Made by a program: the position numbers and the translations under genes. The notes beneath the pieces are model-generated. The model saw nothing but the letters and a program-made list of their open reading frames with translations, made no database searches and was not told the DNA's origin. 64,000 nucleotides of DNA, taken from assembly GCF_010731855.1 (NCBI RefSeq), contig NZ_AP022620.1, forward strand, positions 1,240,001-1,304,000, in the 5' to 3' direction. The DNA is from Mycolicibacterium anyangense. GTDB lineage: Bacteria; Actinomycetota; Actinomycetes; Mycobacteriales; Mycobacteriaceae. Of the stretch, positions 1-9,858 are shown piece after piece. How positions within the stretch are numbered: position 1 is the stretch's first letter; each line of letters begins with the position of its first letter.

Positions 1-392
1 CCGAACCTGAGCCCGAAGCTGAAGCGGAGCCTGCGACAGAGTCAGAGCCCGAAGCTGAAGCGGAGCCCGAGGCTGAGGCCGAGCCCGAAGCGGAGCCTGC
101 GACAGAGCCAGACCCCGAAGCTGAAGCGGAGCTTGAGCCCGCGGCCGAGCGCGAAGCGGAGCCCGAGGCTGAGGGCGAACCAGAAGCCGAGCCCGAGGCT
201 GAACCCGAGCCTGAGCCTGAGCCCGCGGCCGAGCCCGAAGCGGAGCCCGCGGCCGAGCCCGAAGCGGAGCCCGCGGCCGAGCCCGAACCAGAACCCGAGC
301 CAGCCCCGACAACCGAGCCCGCTGCGCAGCGTCGCGGCTTCGCAGGCACCGTGCGCCGGATCCTTTGGGGAGTTGAGACCCGGCGGGACTAA
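1..392 (+). CDS. lgt: C-terminal end of Lgt (prolipoprotein diacylglyceryl transferase), partial
   Basis: An open frame enters from the left edge (codons in phase with base 3) and ends at TAA 390-392, giving about 129 residues. Almost all of it is acidic and proline-rich: EPEA, EPAA and EPEP units alternate, with ATE interruptions. It closes with a basic end, [18 protein letters not shown] followed by TRRD. No catalytic domain lies in the window. Mycobacterial Lgt enzymes carry a long Glu/Pro/Ala-rich cytoplasmic tail, and lgt sits just before the TM2/DUF2752 and pyk genes in M. tuberculosis, so position and composition both point to Lgt. Lgt moves diacylglycerol onto the lipobox cysteine of prolipoproteins at the inner membrane. 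The identity is inferred from context; another acidic-tailed protein is possible. Confidence 0.6.
   Translation, partial: EPEPEAEAEPATESEPEAEAEPEAEAEPEAEPATEPDPEAEAELEPAAEREAEPEAEGEPEAEPEAEPEPEPEPAAEPEAEPAAEPEAEPAAEPEPEPEPAPTTEPAAQRRGFAGTVRRILWGVETRRD
222..287 (+). repeat. 24-bp tandem repeat in the Lgt tail
   Basis: A 24-bp unit starting CCCGCGGCCGAGCCCGAAGC runs 222-245, 246-269 and partly 270-287. It encodes eight residues (PAAEPEAE), so copy changes keep the reading frame. Looser GAAGCTGAAGCGGAGC units recur near 18, 54 and 117. This suggests length variation by slippage. Confidence 0.85.
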
Positions 393-393
393 C

Positions 394-411
394 CCGTAGC
401 CGTTCCTACGG
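394..411 (+). terminator. Short hairpin after lgt
   Basis: CCGTAG (394-399) pairs with CTACGG (406-411) around a 6-nt loop, just past the lgt stop. There is no T tract, so it is at best a weak terminator. Confidence 0.3.
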
Positions 412-432
412 AATCCTGTCACATGCCCGTGG

Positions 433-438
433 CATACT
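433..438 (+). promoter_or_regulatory. -10-like box for the DUF222 gene
   Basis: CATACT ends 7 nt before ATG 446, the distance expected for a leaderless mycobacterial transcript. It overlaps a small palindrome, ATGCC-cgt-GGCAT (423-435), that could be an operator. Confidence 0.35.
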
Positions 439-445
439 CGAACAC

Positions 446-1915
446 ATGTTCGGAAGTGCCTATCACGAGTACTGGGAGCCGCCGGTCACCGCGGCTTCGC
501 AGGAGGTGACGGCACGTCTCGTCAGCGCTACGCGGTCCGAGAATCGCGCGGCCGCGGCTCGATTGCGCGCGGTGTGTGAGCTCTTCGAGATGCGCCGGGA
601 GCAGCGTGGCGAGCGCGCGGATTGGGCAGTTGACACCTGGGCGGCGGTCGGCGCAGAGATCGCTGCGGCATTGCGGGTCAGCTTGGCCAAGGCCGGCAGT
701 GTGATGAACTACGCGACGGCGATGCTGCGGCTGCCTGCGGTGGCTGCGGTATTCGAGGCCGGGGATATCGACCTGGGAGTGTTCGCCGCGATCGTGTTTC
801 GCACCGAGTGCATCTCCGATGAGGCGGTGATGGCCGCGGTAGATGCCGAGTTGGCGGCCCGGGTCAGTCGATGGCCGTCGATGTCGCGGGGCCGGTTGGA
901 TCGTGAGATCGACCAAGTGGTGGCCCGCCATGACCGCGATGCGTTGCGCCGGTCCCGGGAGCATCTCGAGGAGCGGCATGTCTCGGTGTGGGATAACGGT
1001 GATGGCACGGCCAAACTCGACGGGCGGGTGGGTTCGGTGGACGCCGCGGCACTGGACCAGCGGTTGGATGCCGTGGCGGCCACGGTGTGCGGAGACGATC
1101 CGCGCACCAAGGAGCAGCGCCGCGCGGATGCGTTGGGGGCGTTGGCGGTGGGTATGGATCGGCTGGCCTGCCGCTGCGGGCTGGCCGACTGCGCCGCGGG
1201 GCTGCAGCCGTCAACCGGAGGTGTCGTCATCCACCTCGTTGCCGAGCAGGCCACGGTAGAGGGCCGCGCGGACACTCCGGGGTACTTGATGGGCAGCAAC
1301 GCGTTGATCTCTGCGGAACTGGTCGCTGAGCTGGCCCAGCAGGCGAAGCTGTGCCCGCTCTTTGACTTCACCTCCAGCCCCGCGGAGGCCGGATATCGAC
1401 CTTCGCAGGCGTTGGTCGACTTCGTACGAGCGCGAGACCTGACGTGCCGCGCACCGGGCTGTGATCGACCTGCGGCCGTCTGCGATGTGGACCATACGAT
1501 CCCATTCCCGCAAGGCCCAACCCACGCCGGCAACCTGAAATGTCTATGCCGCGTGCATCATTTGCTCAAAACGTTTTGGGGCTGGCGCGATGAACAGCTC
1601 CCCGACGGCACGGTGATCTGGCGTCTTCCGGGTGGGCGCACGTACATCACCACCCCGGGAAGCGCGCTGCTGTTCCCGACTCTGTGCGCCCCGACCCGGC
1701 CGCGGCATCTGCGAGGTCATCCCGATCCCAACCCGGCCGGGGCCGACCGCGGTGTCATGATGCCGCGGCGCAAGACAACGCGAGCGCAGAACCGTGCCCA
1801 CGCCATTACCAGCGAACGCAACCGCAACCGCAACGAGCGGCGCGACCGGCACAGCGTCATCTTCGGCCCAGCGCCGCCTGCTGCCGACGCCGAGGACGAC
1901 CCGCCGCCCTTCTAA
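446..1915 (+). CDS. DUF222 / HNH endonuclease domain protein (13E12 family)
   Basis: The protein has 489 aa. The N-terminal two thirds is the alpha-helical DUF222 region found in actinobacterial 13E12-repeat proteins. Residues about 330-375 form an HNH nuclease motif: RDLTCRAPGCDRPA, then CDVDHTIPF and NLKCLCRVHHLLKTFWGW, keeping the zinc-type cysteines and the catalytic His of the DH pair. The C-terminal tail is basic and low in complexity. The family is multi-copy in mycobacteria and linked to mobile DNA (M. tuberculosis phage-like elements use 13E12 genes as insertion sites), but its cellular role is unknown. No clear Shine-Dalgarno precedes ATG 446, in keeping with leaderless expression. 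It interrupts the lgt-TM2 neighbourhood of M. tuberculosis. Its stop lies 1 nt from the convergent glucanase stop. Confidence 0.85.
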   Translation: MFGSAYHEYWEPPVTAASQEVTARLVSATRSENRAAAARLRAVCELFEMRREQRGERADWAVDTWAAVGAEIAAALRVSLAKAGSVMNYATAMLRLPAVAAVFEAGDIDLGVFAAIVFRTECISDEAVMAAVDAELAARVSRWPSMSRGRLDREIDQVVARHDRDALRRSREHLEERHVSVWDNGDGTAKLDGRVGSVDAAALDQRLDAVAATVCGDDPRTKEQRRADALGALAVGMDRLACRCGLADCAAGLQPSTGGVVIHLVAEQATVEGRADTPGYLMGSNALISAELVAELAQQAKLCPLFDFTSSPAEAGYRPSQALVDFVRARDLTCRAPGCDRPAAVCDVDHTIPFPQGPTHAGNLKCLCRVHHLLKTFWGWRDEQLPDGTVIWRLPGGRTYITTPGSALLFPTLCAPTRPRHLRGHPDPNPAGADRGVMMPRRKTTRAQNRAHAITSERNRNRNERRDRHSVIFGPAPPAADAEDDPPPF

Positions 1916-1916
1916 C

Positions 1917-2687
1917 TCAGGCGGGCTGCCACTTCACCCAGTCGACGAGCATGACCGCAGGCAACGGTGTCGAACGATCTGGCGGTCCGGCCCAGTCGCC
2001 GCCGACAGCCAGATTCATGATGACGTAGAACGGTTTGTGGAACACCCAGTCTGCCTGCGGTGGAAGCGAATCCGGCGTCAGGGTGCCCCATTTCGTGTCA
2101 TCGACACCTACGGTGATCGAGTCCTTGATGTGGGTCATCCAGTAGTTGTGGAAGCCGTCGCTGAGATCGGGGCCGTCGCCGACGATCTGGGCCTGCAAGT
2201 GATCCCCGGTCCCCGGCGTCGGGCCGTGCAACGAGGAGTAGTGAGTCCGCGCATCAGACACCATCTCCACGACATCGATCTCGCCCGCTCCCGGCCACGG
2301 ATTGTTGTCCTCGTCCGCGCCGACCAACCAGAAAGCCGGCCATAGTCCCTGCCCCGACGGCATCTTGATCCGGGCCACCAGCGTCCCATACCCGAAGCTC
2401 GCCTTGTTCTTGGTCTGCACCCGCCCCGAGGTGAATCCGGAACCGTCGCGCCTCGCCGTGATGGCCAGATTTCCCTGCCCGTCGAGCACCGCGTTGGGAG
2501 CTACGTACTCTTCGACGCCCGCATCCCATCCACTGCCTTCGACCACCGTCCACAGGGCGGGGTTGGGCGGCGCCCCGGCCGGGCCTTCGAAGTCGTCGAC
2601 CACCGCGTCGGCGTGGGCCAGCGGAGCCGACGACACCGTCATCGCGGCGACCAGAAGACCGGCCACCGCCAGTCGCCAGCGCCCCAC
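1917..2687 (-). CDS. Secreted glycoside hydrolase family 16 (beta-glucanase-like)
   Basis: The 256-aa protein starts at GTG 2687, chosen because AGGAGG lies 5 nt upstream and a standard Sec signal peptide follows (VGRWRLAVAGLLVAAMTVSS to an AHADA cleavage region near residue 28). The catalytic GH16 motif GEIDVVEM is intact: E136 would be the nucleophile, D138 the assistant and E141 the acid/base. Flanking GLWPAFWLVGADED and the late YVIMNLAVGG are typical of family 16. The family cleaves beta-1,3 or mixed beta-glucans outside the cell; the substrate here is not known. It is divergent from the TM2 gene and has a longer paralogue at 31420-32577. Confidence 0.88.
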   Translation of the reverse strand: MGRWRLAVAGLLVAAMTVSSAPLAHADAVVDDFEGPAGAPPNPALWTVVEGSGWDAGVEEYVAPNAVLDGQGNLAITARRDGSGFTSGRVQTKNKASFGYGTLVARIKMPSGQGLWPAFWLVGADEDNNPWPGAGEIDVVEMVSDARTHYSSLHGPTPGTGDHLQAQIVGDGPDLSDGFHNYWMTHIKDSITVGVDDTKWGTLTPDSLPPQADWVFHKPFYVIMNLAVGGDWAGPPDRSTPLPAVMLVDWVKWQPA

Positions 2688-2745
2688 GATGTCCTCCTGA
2701 CCATTCGCACGCCCCCAAGTCACACTAGCCACCGGCCGTGTCTGG

Positions 2746-2751
2746 CATGCT
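2746..2751 (+). promoter_or_regulatory. -10-like box for the TM2 gene
   Basis: CATGCT ends 6 nt before ATG 2758 and no ribosome-binding site is visible, fitting a leaderless start. Confidence 0.3.
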
Positions 2752-2757
2752 GGACAC

Positions 2758-3162
2758 ATGACCGAGCCGCAGTTCGGAGGCACCGAAGGCAGCACGCCGC
2801 CGCCCAACTACCCACCGCCCCCCAACTACCCGCCGCTGGGGCAGTACCCGCCGCCCATGCAGTACCCGGGCGGCGCGTATCAGGACCCCTCGGCGCCCTA
2901 CGGCCGTCATCCGCTGACCGGCGAGCCCCTGTCGGACAAGTCCAAGGTGGTCGCGGGCTTGCTCCAGCTGCTGGGTCTGGTCGGCCTCGTCGGCATCGGC
3001 CGGATCTACCTCGGCTACACCGGCCTCGGTGTCGCCCAGCTGGTCGTCGGTCTGATCACCTGCGGTATCGGTGCCATCGTCTGGGGCATCGTGGACGCGG
3101 TGCTCATCCTCACCGACAAGGTGCGCGACCCGCAGGGCCGCCCGCTGCGTGATGGAACCTAG
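2758..3162 (+). CDS. TM2 domain membrane protein (Rv1615 position)
   Basis: The protein has 134 aa. The first 60 residues are Pro/Tyr-rich and probably cytoplasmic (repeated PPPNYPP and QYPPP). Two hydrophobic helices follow, around residues 64-85 and 90-115, joined by a short turn with the TM2 signature GIGRIYLGYTGLGVAQLV. TM2 proteins are small membrane proteins with no settled biochemical role. The 3' end overlaps the DUF2752 gene by 11 nt, so the two are probably co-expressed. The same pair lies between lgt and pyk in M. tuberculosis, which supports the assignment. Confidence 0.8.
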   Translation: MTEPQFGGTEGSTPPPNYPPPPNYPPLGQYPPPMQYPGGAYQDPSAPYGRHPLTGEPLSDKSKVVAGLLQLLGLVGLVGIGRIYLGYTGLGVAQLVVGLITCGIGAIVWGIVDAVLILTDKVRDPQGRPLRDGT

Positions 3163-3565
3163 CGCCGCATCCCGCCACAGCACCCGGCTCTACACCACGC
3201 TCGGCACGGGCGTGCTGGCCGCGGGGGCGCTGACCTACGTCGGCCTGGGCGATCCGCACAGACCCGGATTCGTCTTCCTGCCGTGCCCGTTCAAGCTGCT
3301 CACCGGCTGGAACTGCCCGGCCTGCGGCGGTCTGCGGATGACCCACGACCTGCTGCACGGCGACGTTGCCGCCGCCGTCGTCGACAACGTCTTCCTGCTG
3401 GTCGGCTTGCCCGCGCTGGCGCTCTGGGTGCTCTGGCGGCTCAAGCGCCACCAGCGGGTGTTCACTGTGCCGGCGGTCGTCGTCATCGTCGTCGCCGCGA
3501 TCGCCTGGACCATCACCCGCAACCTGCCCGGCTTTCCGCTGGTCCCCACGCTTCTCAGTCAGTAG
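3152..3565 (+). CDS. DUF2752 membrane protein (Rv1616 position)
   Basis: This 137-aa protein has three predicted membrane helices (about 17-35, 72-92 and 103-122). Between the first two is the DUF2752 signature LTGWNCPACGGLRMTHDLLH, with paired Cys in a CPACG motif followed by Arg and His. ATG 3152 starts inside the TM2 gene, 11 nt before its end; an in-frame GTG sits directly before it at 3149. Function is unknown, and the conserved cysteines suggest metal or redox chemistry. It is the last gene before the long gltB leader. Confidence 0.78.
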   Translation: MEPSAASRHSTRLYTTLGTGVLAAGALTYVGLGDPHRPGFVFLPCPFKLLTGWNCPACGGLRMTHDLLHGDVAAAVVDNVFLLVGLPALALWVLWRLKRHQRVFTVPAVVVIVVAAIAWTITRNLPGFPLVPTLLSQ

Positions 3566-3582
3566 CCGCCGCGCCGCGCTGA

Positions 3583-3588
3583 TACACT
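3583..3588 (+). promoter_or_regulatory. Candidate gltB -10 box
   Basis: TACACT matches the mycobacterial TANNNT -10. A transcript from about 3595 would carry a leader of about 147 nt. No convincing -35 was found. Confidence 0.4.
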
Positions 3589-3596
3589 GAACCGTC

Positions 3597-3741
3597 GGTA
3601 CGGAAGTTCGCCGTGCCGATTCATCGGGCCGGTGCAGTCCCGGACGTCACACGTCAGACTGCGGTACCGCCGAAAGTCCCAGTGCCATTGGCGCACAATA
3701 GCTTTCACGCTCCGCATGATCGACCGCGGAGGAGCGTGAAG
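3597..3741 (+). promoter_or_regulatory. Structured 5' leader of gltB
   Basis: The leader holds three foldable elements: a 7-bp hairpin, GGTACGG (3597-3603) with CCGTGCC (3611-3617, one G-T pair); a perfect 10-bp palindrome GCGGTACCGC (3661-3670); and a 10-bp hairpin over the ribosome-binding site (3704-3740). It resembles no riboswitch class I recognise. Confidence 0.5.
3704..3740 (+). promoter_or_regulatory. Hairpin covering the gltB ribosome-binding site
   Basis: TTCACGCTCC (3704-3713) is perfectly complementary to GGAGCGTGAA (3731-3740). The Shine-Dalgarno GGAGGAG (3728-3734) lies partly in the loop and partly in the 3' arm, and the stem ends 1 nt before ATG 3742. Confidence 0.6.
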
Positions 3742-6700
3742 ATGCTGTACTCGGCACTTCCGGAAGCGCAGGGACTCTACGACCCACAGCACGAGTCCGA
3801 CTCGTGTGGTGTCGCCATGGTCGCTGATATCCAGGGTCGACGTTCCCACGCCATCGTGCACGACGGCCTGGTCGCGCTCGAGCACCTCGAACACCGCGGC
3901 GCTGCGGGCGCCGAGCCCAACAGCGGTGACGGTGCGGGCATCCTGCTGCAATTGCCCGTCGAACTGCTGCGCGGCGTGGTGGACTTCGCACTACCCGAGC
4001 CCGGCACCGGCGGCGCCAACACCTTCGCCGCCGGCATCTGCTTCCTGCCGCAGGACCTCGAGTACCGGCAGGCGGCCGCCGACCGGGTCGAAGAGATCGT
4101 GCGTGACGAGGGCCTGGAGGTCCTGGGCTGGCGCGCGGTCCCGGTCGATCCCGACGGCGCCGAAGTCGGCGCGACCGCGCTGGGCTGTATGCCCTTCATG
4201 TCGATGCTGTTCGTGGCTGCTCCCGAGCGCAACGGGGGACGTCCGGCCGGTATCGACCTCGACCGCCTGGTGTACCCGGCCCGCAAGCGCGCTGAGCAGC
4301 AGGACGTCTACTTCCCGTCGCTGTCCAGCCGCACCTTGGCCTACAAGGGCATGCTCACCACGATGCAGCTGCCCAAATATTTCCCGGACCTGCGTGACGA
4401 GCGCTGCACCAGTGCCATCGCGATCGTGCACAGCCGCTTCTCGACCAACACCTTCCCGTCCTGGCCGCTGGCGCACCCGTTCCGCTTCGTCGCGCACAAC
4501 GGTGAGATCAACACCGTCCGCGGCAACCGCAACCGGATGCACGCCCGTGAGGCCATGCTGGCCAGCTCCGCCATCCAGGGCGACCTGTCCCGGCTGTCGC
4601 CGATCTGCACCCCCGAGGCCTCCGACTCGGCCTCCTTCGACCAGGTGCTCGAACTGCTGCACCTCGGTGGCCGCAGCCTGCCGCACGCGGTGATGATGAT
4701 GATCCCGGAGGCCTGGGAGAACAACACCACCATGGACCCGGCGCGGCGGGCGTTCTGCCAGTACCACGCCTCCTTGATGGAGCCGTGGGACGGCCCGGCC
4801 TGCGTGACCTTCACCGACGGCACCGTCGTCGGTGCTGTCCTGGACCGCAACGGTTTACGGCCGGGACGCTGGTGGCGCACCATCGACGACCGGGTGATCC
4901 TGGCCAGCGAGAGCGGTGTGCTGGACATCCCGTCGGGCGAAGTGGTGGCCAAGGGCCGCCTGGAGCCCGGCAAGATGTTCCTCATCGATACCGCCGCCGG
5001 GCGGATCGTCTCGGACGACGAGATCAAGGGTGAGCTCGCCGCCGCCGAGCCGTATGCCGAGTGGCTGCACGCCGGCCTGCTCGACCTCAAGAGCCTGCCC
5101 GCGCGCGTGCGTGTGCAGCCCAACCACGAATCGGTTGTGCGCCGCCAGATCGCGTTCGGCTACACCGAGGAAGACCTGCGGATCCTGCTCACCCCGATGG
5201 CCGCCTCGGGTCAGGAACCGCTGGGTTCGATGGGCACCGACACCCCGCCCGCCGTGCTCTCGCAACGCTCCAAGCTGCTCTACGACTACTTCGTCGAGTT
5301 GTTCGCCCAGGTCACCAACCCGCCTCTGGACGCTATCCGCGAGGAGATCGTCACCTCGATGTCCCGCGTCATGGGCCCCGAACAGAACCTGCTCAACCCG
5401 ACCGCCGCCTCGTGCCGCCAGGTCCTGCTGCACTGGCCGGTACTCGACAACGACGAACTCAGCAGGATCGTCCACATCAACGACGACGGCGAGCACCCCG
5501 GCCTGAAAACCGCTGTGCTGCGGTCGCTTTACGACGTCGAACGTGGCGGTGAAGGCCTGGCCGACGCCATCGAGGACCTCCGCCATCGCGCCACTGAGGC
5601 GATCGCCAAGGGTGCCCGAACCCTGGTGATCTCCGATCGCGACTCCGATCACACCCGCGCCCCGATCCCGTCGTTGCTGGCGGTTTCGGCCGTCCACCAC
5701 CACCTGGTGCGTACCAAGAAGCGCACCACGGTCGGTCTGGTGGTGGAGAGCGGCGACGCCCGCGAGGTGCACCACATCGCCCTGCTCATCGGCTACGGCG
5801 CCGCGGCGGTCAACCCGTACCTGGCGTTCGAATCCATCGAGGACCTCATCCGCGAGGGTGAGCTCACCGGGATCGAAGCCCATACCGCGGTGCGCAACTA
5901 TCTCAAGGCGCTCGGCAAGGGTGTCACCAAGGTGATGAGCAAGATGGGCATCTCGACCGTCGGGTCCTACACCGCCGCCCAGGCTTTCGAGGCGATCGGG
6001 TTGAGCAAGGAGGTCGTCGACGAGTACCTGACCGGCACGGTCAGCCAGATCGGCGGCGTCGGCCTCGACGTGCTCGCCGAGGAGGTCAAGCTGCGTCACC
6101 GGCGGGCCTACCCGGAGAACCCCACCGAGCGGGTGCACCGCCGCCTGGAGGTCGGCGGCGAGTACCAGTTCCGCCGCGAAGGCGAGCTGCACCTGTTCAC
6201 CCCCGAAACGGTGTTCCTGCTCCAGCATTCGACACGCACCGGCCGGCACGAAGTGTTCGCCAAGTACTCCGAGGAGGTCAACCGGTTATCCCGCGAAGGC
6301 GGCACGCTGCGCGGCCTGTTCACGTTCAAGGCCGACCTGCGCACCCCGGTGCCGCTGCACGAGGTCGAATCCGTGGATGCCATCTGCGCGCGGTTCAACA
6401 CCGGAGCCATGAGCTACGGCTCGATCTCCAAGGAAGCCCACGAGACCATGGCCGTGGCCATGAACAACCTGGGCGGGCGGTCGAACAGCGGCGAGGGCGG
6501 CGAAGACGTCGACCGGCTCTATGACCCGCGCCGGCGCAGTGCGGTCAAGCAGGTGGCGTCCGGGCGTTTCGGGGTCACCAGCGACTATTTGGTCAACGCC
6601 ACCGACATCCAGATCAAGATGGCCCAGGGCGCCAAGCCGGGGGAGGGCGGTCAGCTGCCCGGGTTCAAGGTGTACCCGAGCATCGCCAAGACCCGGCATT

Positions 6701-8298
6701 CCACGCCGGGCGTCGGGCTCATTTCACCGCCGCCGCACCATGACATCTACTCCATCGAGGATCTCGCCCAGCTCATCCACGATCTGAAGAACGCCAACTC
6801 CCAGGCCCGCATTCACGTCAAGCTGGTCAGCTCGGTGGGCGTGGGCACCGTGGCGGCCGGGGTTTCCAAGGCGCATGCCGACGTGGTGCTGATCTCCGGG
6901 CATGACGGCGGCACCGGCGCGGCGCCGCTGACCAGCCTCAAGCATGCCGGTGCGCCGTGGGAGATCGGCCTGGCCGACACCCAGCAGACGTTGCTGCTCA
7001 ACGGACTTCGCGACCGCATCACCGTGCAGTGTGACGGCGGGCTGCGCACCGCCCGTGACGTGGTGATCGCGGCGCTCCTCGGCGCCGAGGAATTCGGTTT
7101 CTCCACCGCCCCGCTGGTGGTCGCCGGGTGCATCATGATGCGGGTCTGCCACCTCGACACCTGCCCGGTCGGGGTGGCCACCCAGAATCCGGAGTTGCGA
7201 GAGCGGTTCAACGGCAAGCCGGAGTTCGTCGAGAACTTCTTCCGGTTCATCGCCGAGGACGTCCGAAAGATGCTCGCCGAGTTGGGTTTCCGGACCATCG
7301 ACGAGGCCGTCGGCCACGCCGAGGTGCTCGACACCGACGCCGCGCTGGCGCACTGGAAGAGCCAGGGTCTGGACCTGAGCCCGATCTTCGTGGTTCCCAC
7401 CGACGCCAGCGGCGAGCCGATCGCCCAGCGCCGCCGGGTGCGCGATCAGGACCACGGCCTGGACCAGGCTCTCGATCGCACCCTGATCGCGCTGGCCGAA
7501 GGCGCTCTGGAAGACGCCCACCCGGTGCGGCTGGAACTGCCGGTGCGCAACGTCAACCGCACCGTCGGCACCCTGCTGGGCTCCGAGGTCACCCGTCGCT
7601 ACGGCGCCCAGGGTCTGCCGGACGACACCATCCACGTGACGCTCACCGGTTCGGCCGGTCAGTCGATCGGCGCGTTCCTGCCGCCGGGGATCACGCTCGA
7701 ACTCATCGGTGACGCCAACGACTATGTGGGTAAGGGCCTTTCCGGTGGCCGGGTGATCGTCCGCCCGCCGGACGATGTGCTGTTCCTGCCCGAGGACAAC
7801 GTGATCGCCGGCAACACTTTGCTCTATGGCGCCACCTCCGGTGAGTTGTACCTGCGTGGCCGGGTTGGCGAACGCTTCGCGGCCCGCAACTCCGGTGCGC
7901 TGGCGGTCACCGAGGGTGTGGGCGACCACGCCTGCGAGTACATGACCGGTGGTCGGGTGGTGGTGCTGGGACAGACCGGGCGCAACTTCGCGGCGGGGAT
8001 GTCCGGTGGTATCGCCTACGTCCTAGGGCTGAACCCGGCGAAGGTCAACACCGCGATGGTCGAGCTGCAGCGGCCCGAGCCCGACGACCTGGTCTGGTTG
8101 CACGATGTGGTGGCCCACCACGCCCGCTACACCGGCAGCACGCTGGCCCGCTCGGTCTTGGCCGACTGGCCAAGGCGCAGTTCGCAGTTCACCAAGATCA
8201 TGCCGACGGATTACCAGAAGGTGCTGGAGGCGACCAGGATGGCCAAGGCGGAAGGACGCGACGTGGACACCGCGATCATGGAGGCGACCCGTGGCTGA
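3742..8298 (+). CDS. gltB: Glutamate synthase (NADPH) large subunit
   Basis: The 1518-aa protein is full length for the bacterial alpha subunit. It makes glutamate from glutamine and 2-oxoglutarate together with GltD. ATG 3742 is chosen because GGAGGAG lies just upstream and it yields a 21-residue propeptide before the catalytic Cys22 ([11 protein letters not shown]), the N-terminal nucleophile of the class II glutamine amidotransferase domain (about 22-400). A central domain leads into the FMN-binding synthase barrel (about 800-1200), with [17 protein letters not shown] and [17 protein letters not shown]. The 3Fe-4S ligands are C1130, C1136 and C1141 ([12 protein letters not shown]). A C-terminal GXGXG beta-helix follows. 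It overlaps gltD by 8 nt. The M. tuberculosis gltBD genes lie elsewhere, so this location is a difference in gene order. The leader hairpin suggests translational control. Confidence 0.96.
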   Translation: MLYSALPEAQGLYDPQHESDSCGVAMVADIQGRRSHAIVHDGLVALEHLEHRGAAGAEPNSGDGAGILLQLPVELLRGVVDFALPEPGTGGANTFAAGICFLPQDLEYRQAAADRVEEIVRDEGLEVLGWRAVPVDPDGAEVGATALGCMPFMSMLFVAAPERNGGRPAGIDLDRLVYPARKRAEQQDVYFPSLSSRTLAYKGMLTTMQLPKYFPDLRDERCTSAIAIVHSRFSTNTFPSWPLAHPFRFVAHNGEINTVRGNRNRMHAREAMLASSAIQGDLSRLSPICTPEASDSASFDQVLELLHLGGRSLPHAVMMMIPEAWENNTTMDPARRAFCQYHASLMEPWDGPACVTFTDGTVVGAVLDRNGLRPGRWWRTIDDRVILASESGVLDIPSGEVVAKGRLEPGKMFLIDTAAGRIVSDDEIKGELAAAEPYAEWLHAGLLDLKSLPARVRVQPNHESVVRRQIAFGYTEEDLRILLTPMAASGQEPLGSMGTDTPPAVLSQRSKLLYDYFVELFAQVTNPPLDAIREEIVTSMSRVMGPEQNLLNPTAASCRQVLLHWPVLDNDELSRIVHINDDGEHPGLKTAVLRSLYDVERGGEGLADAIEDLRHRATEAIAKGARTLVISDRDSDHTRAPIPSLLAVSAVHHHLVRTKKRTTVGLVVESGDAREVHHIALLIGYGAAAVNPYLAFESIEDLIREGELTGIEAHTAVRNYLKALGKGVTKVMSKMGISTVGSYTAAQAFEAIGLSKEVVDEYLTGTVSQIGGVGLDVLAEEVKLRHRRAYPENPTERVHRRLEVGGEYQFRREGELHLFTPETVFLLQHSTRTGRHEVFAKYSEEVNRLSREGGTLRGLFTFKADLRTPVPLHEVESVDAICARFNTGAMSYGSISKEAHETMAVAMNNLGGRSNSGEGGEDVDRLYDPRRRSAVKQVASGRFGVTSDYLVNATDIQIKMAQGAKPGEGGQLPGFKVYPSIAKTRHSTPGVGLISPPPHHDIYSIEDLAQLIHDLKNANSQARIHVKLVSSVGVGTVAAGVSKAHADVVLISGHDGGTGAAPLTSLKHAGAPWEIGLADTQQTLLLNGLRDRITVQCDGGLRTARDVVIAALLGAEEFGFSTAPLVVAGCIMMRVCHLDTCPVGVATQNPELRERFNGKPEFVENFFRFIAEDVRKMLAELGFRTIDEAVGHAEVLDTDAALAHWKSQGLDLSPIFVVPTDASGEPIAQRRRVRDQDHGLDQALDRTLIALAEGALEDAHPVRLELPVRNVNRTVGTLLGSEVTRRYGAQGLPDDTIHVTLTGSAGQSIGAFLPPGITLELIGDANDYVGKGLSGGRVIVRPPDDVLFLPEDNVIAGNTLLYGATSGELYLRGRVGERFAARNSGALAVTEGVGDHACEYMTGGRVVVLGQTGRNFAAGMSGGIAYVLGLNPAKVNTAMVELQRPEPDDLVWLHDVVAHHARYTGSTLARSVLADWPRRSSQFTKIMPTDYQKVLEATRMAKAEGRDVDTAIMEATRG

Positions 8299-9790
8299 CC
8301 CGACCGGCTTTCTGAGAGTTCCGAAGATCGAAGCCGCCAAGCGGCCCGTCGACGAACGCGTCGGCGACTGGAACGAGGTGTACGAGTCCCAGGACCCGCA
8401 ACACCGTGCCGCGGAGGTGGCCCAGCAGGCCCGCCGCTGTATGGATTGTGGAATCCCGTTCTGCCACTCCGGAACCGCGGGCTGCCCGCTGGGCAACCTG
8501 ATCCCGGAATGGAACGACCTGGTGCGCCGGGGTCGGTGGGATGCGGCCAGCGAGCGCCTGCACGCCACCAACAACTTCCCGGAGTTCACCGGTCGGTTGT
8601 GCCCGGCGCCGTGTGAGGCGGCCTGCGTGCTCTCGATCGCCGAGGATCAGACCGGCGGCAGCGTCACGATCAAGCGCATCGAGAACACCATCGTCGACAC
8701 CGCGTGGCGCCTCGGTCTGGTCGAAGCCCAGCCCGCCGCCATCGGCACCGGCAAGAACGTGGCCGTCGTGGGCTCCGGCCCGGCAGGCCTGGCCGCCGGC
8801 CAGCAGCTGACCAGGGCCGGCCACCACGTCACCGTCTACGAGCGCGACGACCGGCTCGGTGGTCTGCTGCGGTACGGAATCCCCGAATACAAGCTCGAGA
8901 AGGGCACGCTCAACCAGCGGCTGTCCCAGATGCGCGCCGAGGGAACGCGTTTCGTCACCGACTGCGAGGTCGGGGTGGACGTCTCCGTCGACGAGCTGCG
9001 GAGCCGGTTCGACGCCGTGGTACTCGCCGTCGGCGCGCTGCGGGGTCGCGACAACACCGTCGAGGGGCGGCAACTGCGCGGTGTGCACCTGGCGATGGAG
9101 CACTTGGTGCGCGCGAATCGGGAATGTGAGGGCGACGGGCCGTCGAAGGTCACCGCCCGGGGTAAGCATGTGGTGATCATCGGTGGTGGTGACACCGGGG
9201 CGGACTGCCTGGGCACCGCGCATCGTCAGGGTGCGGTATCGGTGACCCAGTTGGACTACAACCCGCAACCACCCGACGTCCGCGACGACGACCGCTCACC
9301 CTGGCCGACCTGGCCGATGGTGTTGCGTACCTCACCGGCCCACGCCGAAGGCGGCACCGTGCACTACCAGGTGGCGGTGCAGCGTTTCGTCGGTGACGAG
9401 GAAGGCCACGTGCGGGCCATGGAGATCGCCGAGGTGAAGGTCGAACGGGTCGACGGCCGCCGGATCATCTCCCCGGTGGGCCAGCCATTCCAAATCCCTT
9501 GTGATCTGGCGCTGTTGGCCATCGGCTTCGAAGGCGTCGAACACATGCCACTGCTCGACGATCTCGGTATCGAGTTGAGCAAGCGCGGATCCATCTCGTG
9601 CGGATCCGATTGGCAGACTTCGGCTCCCGGGGTCTTCGTCTGTGGTGACGCCCACCGCGGCGCATCGCTGGTGGTGTGGGCGATCGCCGAGGGGCGGGCC
9701 GCCGCGCACGCGGTGGACACCTACCTGATGGGGGAGTCGGATCTGCCTGAACCGGTACGGCCGAATCAGTTGCCGCTGGCGGTCGTCTGA
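8291..9790 (+). CDS. gltD: Glutamate synthase small subunit
   Basis: The 499-aa protein starts at GTG 8291, which overlaps the last 8 nt of gltB and gives the expected N-terminus [12 protein letters not shown]. The N-terminal Fe-S domain has C50, C53, C58 and C65 ([16 protein letters not shown]). An FAD site follows ([15 protein letters not shown], about 155-170) and then an NADPH site ([15 protein letters not shown]). It passes electrons from NADPH through FAD and Fe-S clusters to the FMN of GltB. The overlap implies coupled translation and fixed stoichiometry. The gene ends 68 bp before pyk, which has its own promoter. Confidence 0.96.
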   Translation: MADPTGFLRVPKIEAAKRPVDERVGDWNEVYESQDPQHRAAEVAQQARRCMDCGIPFCHSGTAGCPLGNLIPEWNDLVRRGRWDAASERLHATNNFPEFTGRLCPAPCEAACVLSIAEDQTGGSVTIKRIENTIVDTAWRLGLVEAQPAAIGTGKNVAVVGSGPAGLAAGQQLTRAGHHVTVYERDDRLGGLLRYGIPEYKLEKGTLNQRLSQMRAEGTRFVTDCEVGVDVSVDELRSRFDAVVLAVGALRGRDNTVEGRQLRGVHLAMEHLVRANRECEGDGPSKVTARGKHVVIIGGGDTGADCLGTAHRQGAVSVTQLDYNPQPPDVRDDDRSPWPTWPMVLRTSPAHAEGGTVHYQVAVQRFVGDEEGHVRAMEIAEVKVERVDGRRIISPVGQPFQIPCDLALLAIGFEGVEHMPLLDDLGIELSKRGSISCGSDWQTSAPGVFVCGDAHRGASLVVWAIAEGRAAAHAVDTYLMGESDLPEPVRPNQLPLAVV

Positions 9791-9844
9791 GTGAACAAGA
9801 TCGCACGGCGTTCTGTATCGGTCGAGATGCCCATGAACGGCGAC

Positions 9845-9850
9845 TATGCT
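9845..9850 (+). promoter_or_regulatory. pyk -10 box (leaderless)
   Basis: TATGCT ends 8 nt before GTG 9859, and there is no Shine-Dalgarno. Confidence 0.5.
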
Positions 9851-9858
9851 GAGGCGCC

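Noticed and set aside
42..422. Long frames on both strands over the left-edge repeat
   Set aside because: They are Arg/Leu/Gly- or Ser/Pro-only shadows of the acidic EPEA frame, which alone runs into the window and ends with a natural basic tail.
3613..3741. N-terminal extension of gltB to GTG 3613
   Set aside because: It would place 43 non-family residues before the propeptide, and ATG 3742 has a strong ribosome site and the right distance to Cys22.
3595..3741. Cobalamin or other known riboswitch, DosR box or GlnR box in the gltB leader
   Set aside because: GTCCC and GGTGC fragments occur, but the B12-box, the full DosR consensus and properly spaced GlnR half-sites are absent.
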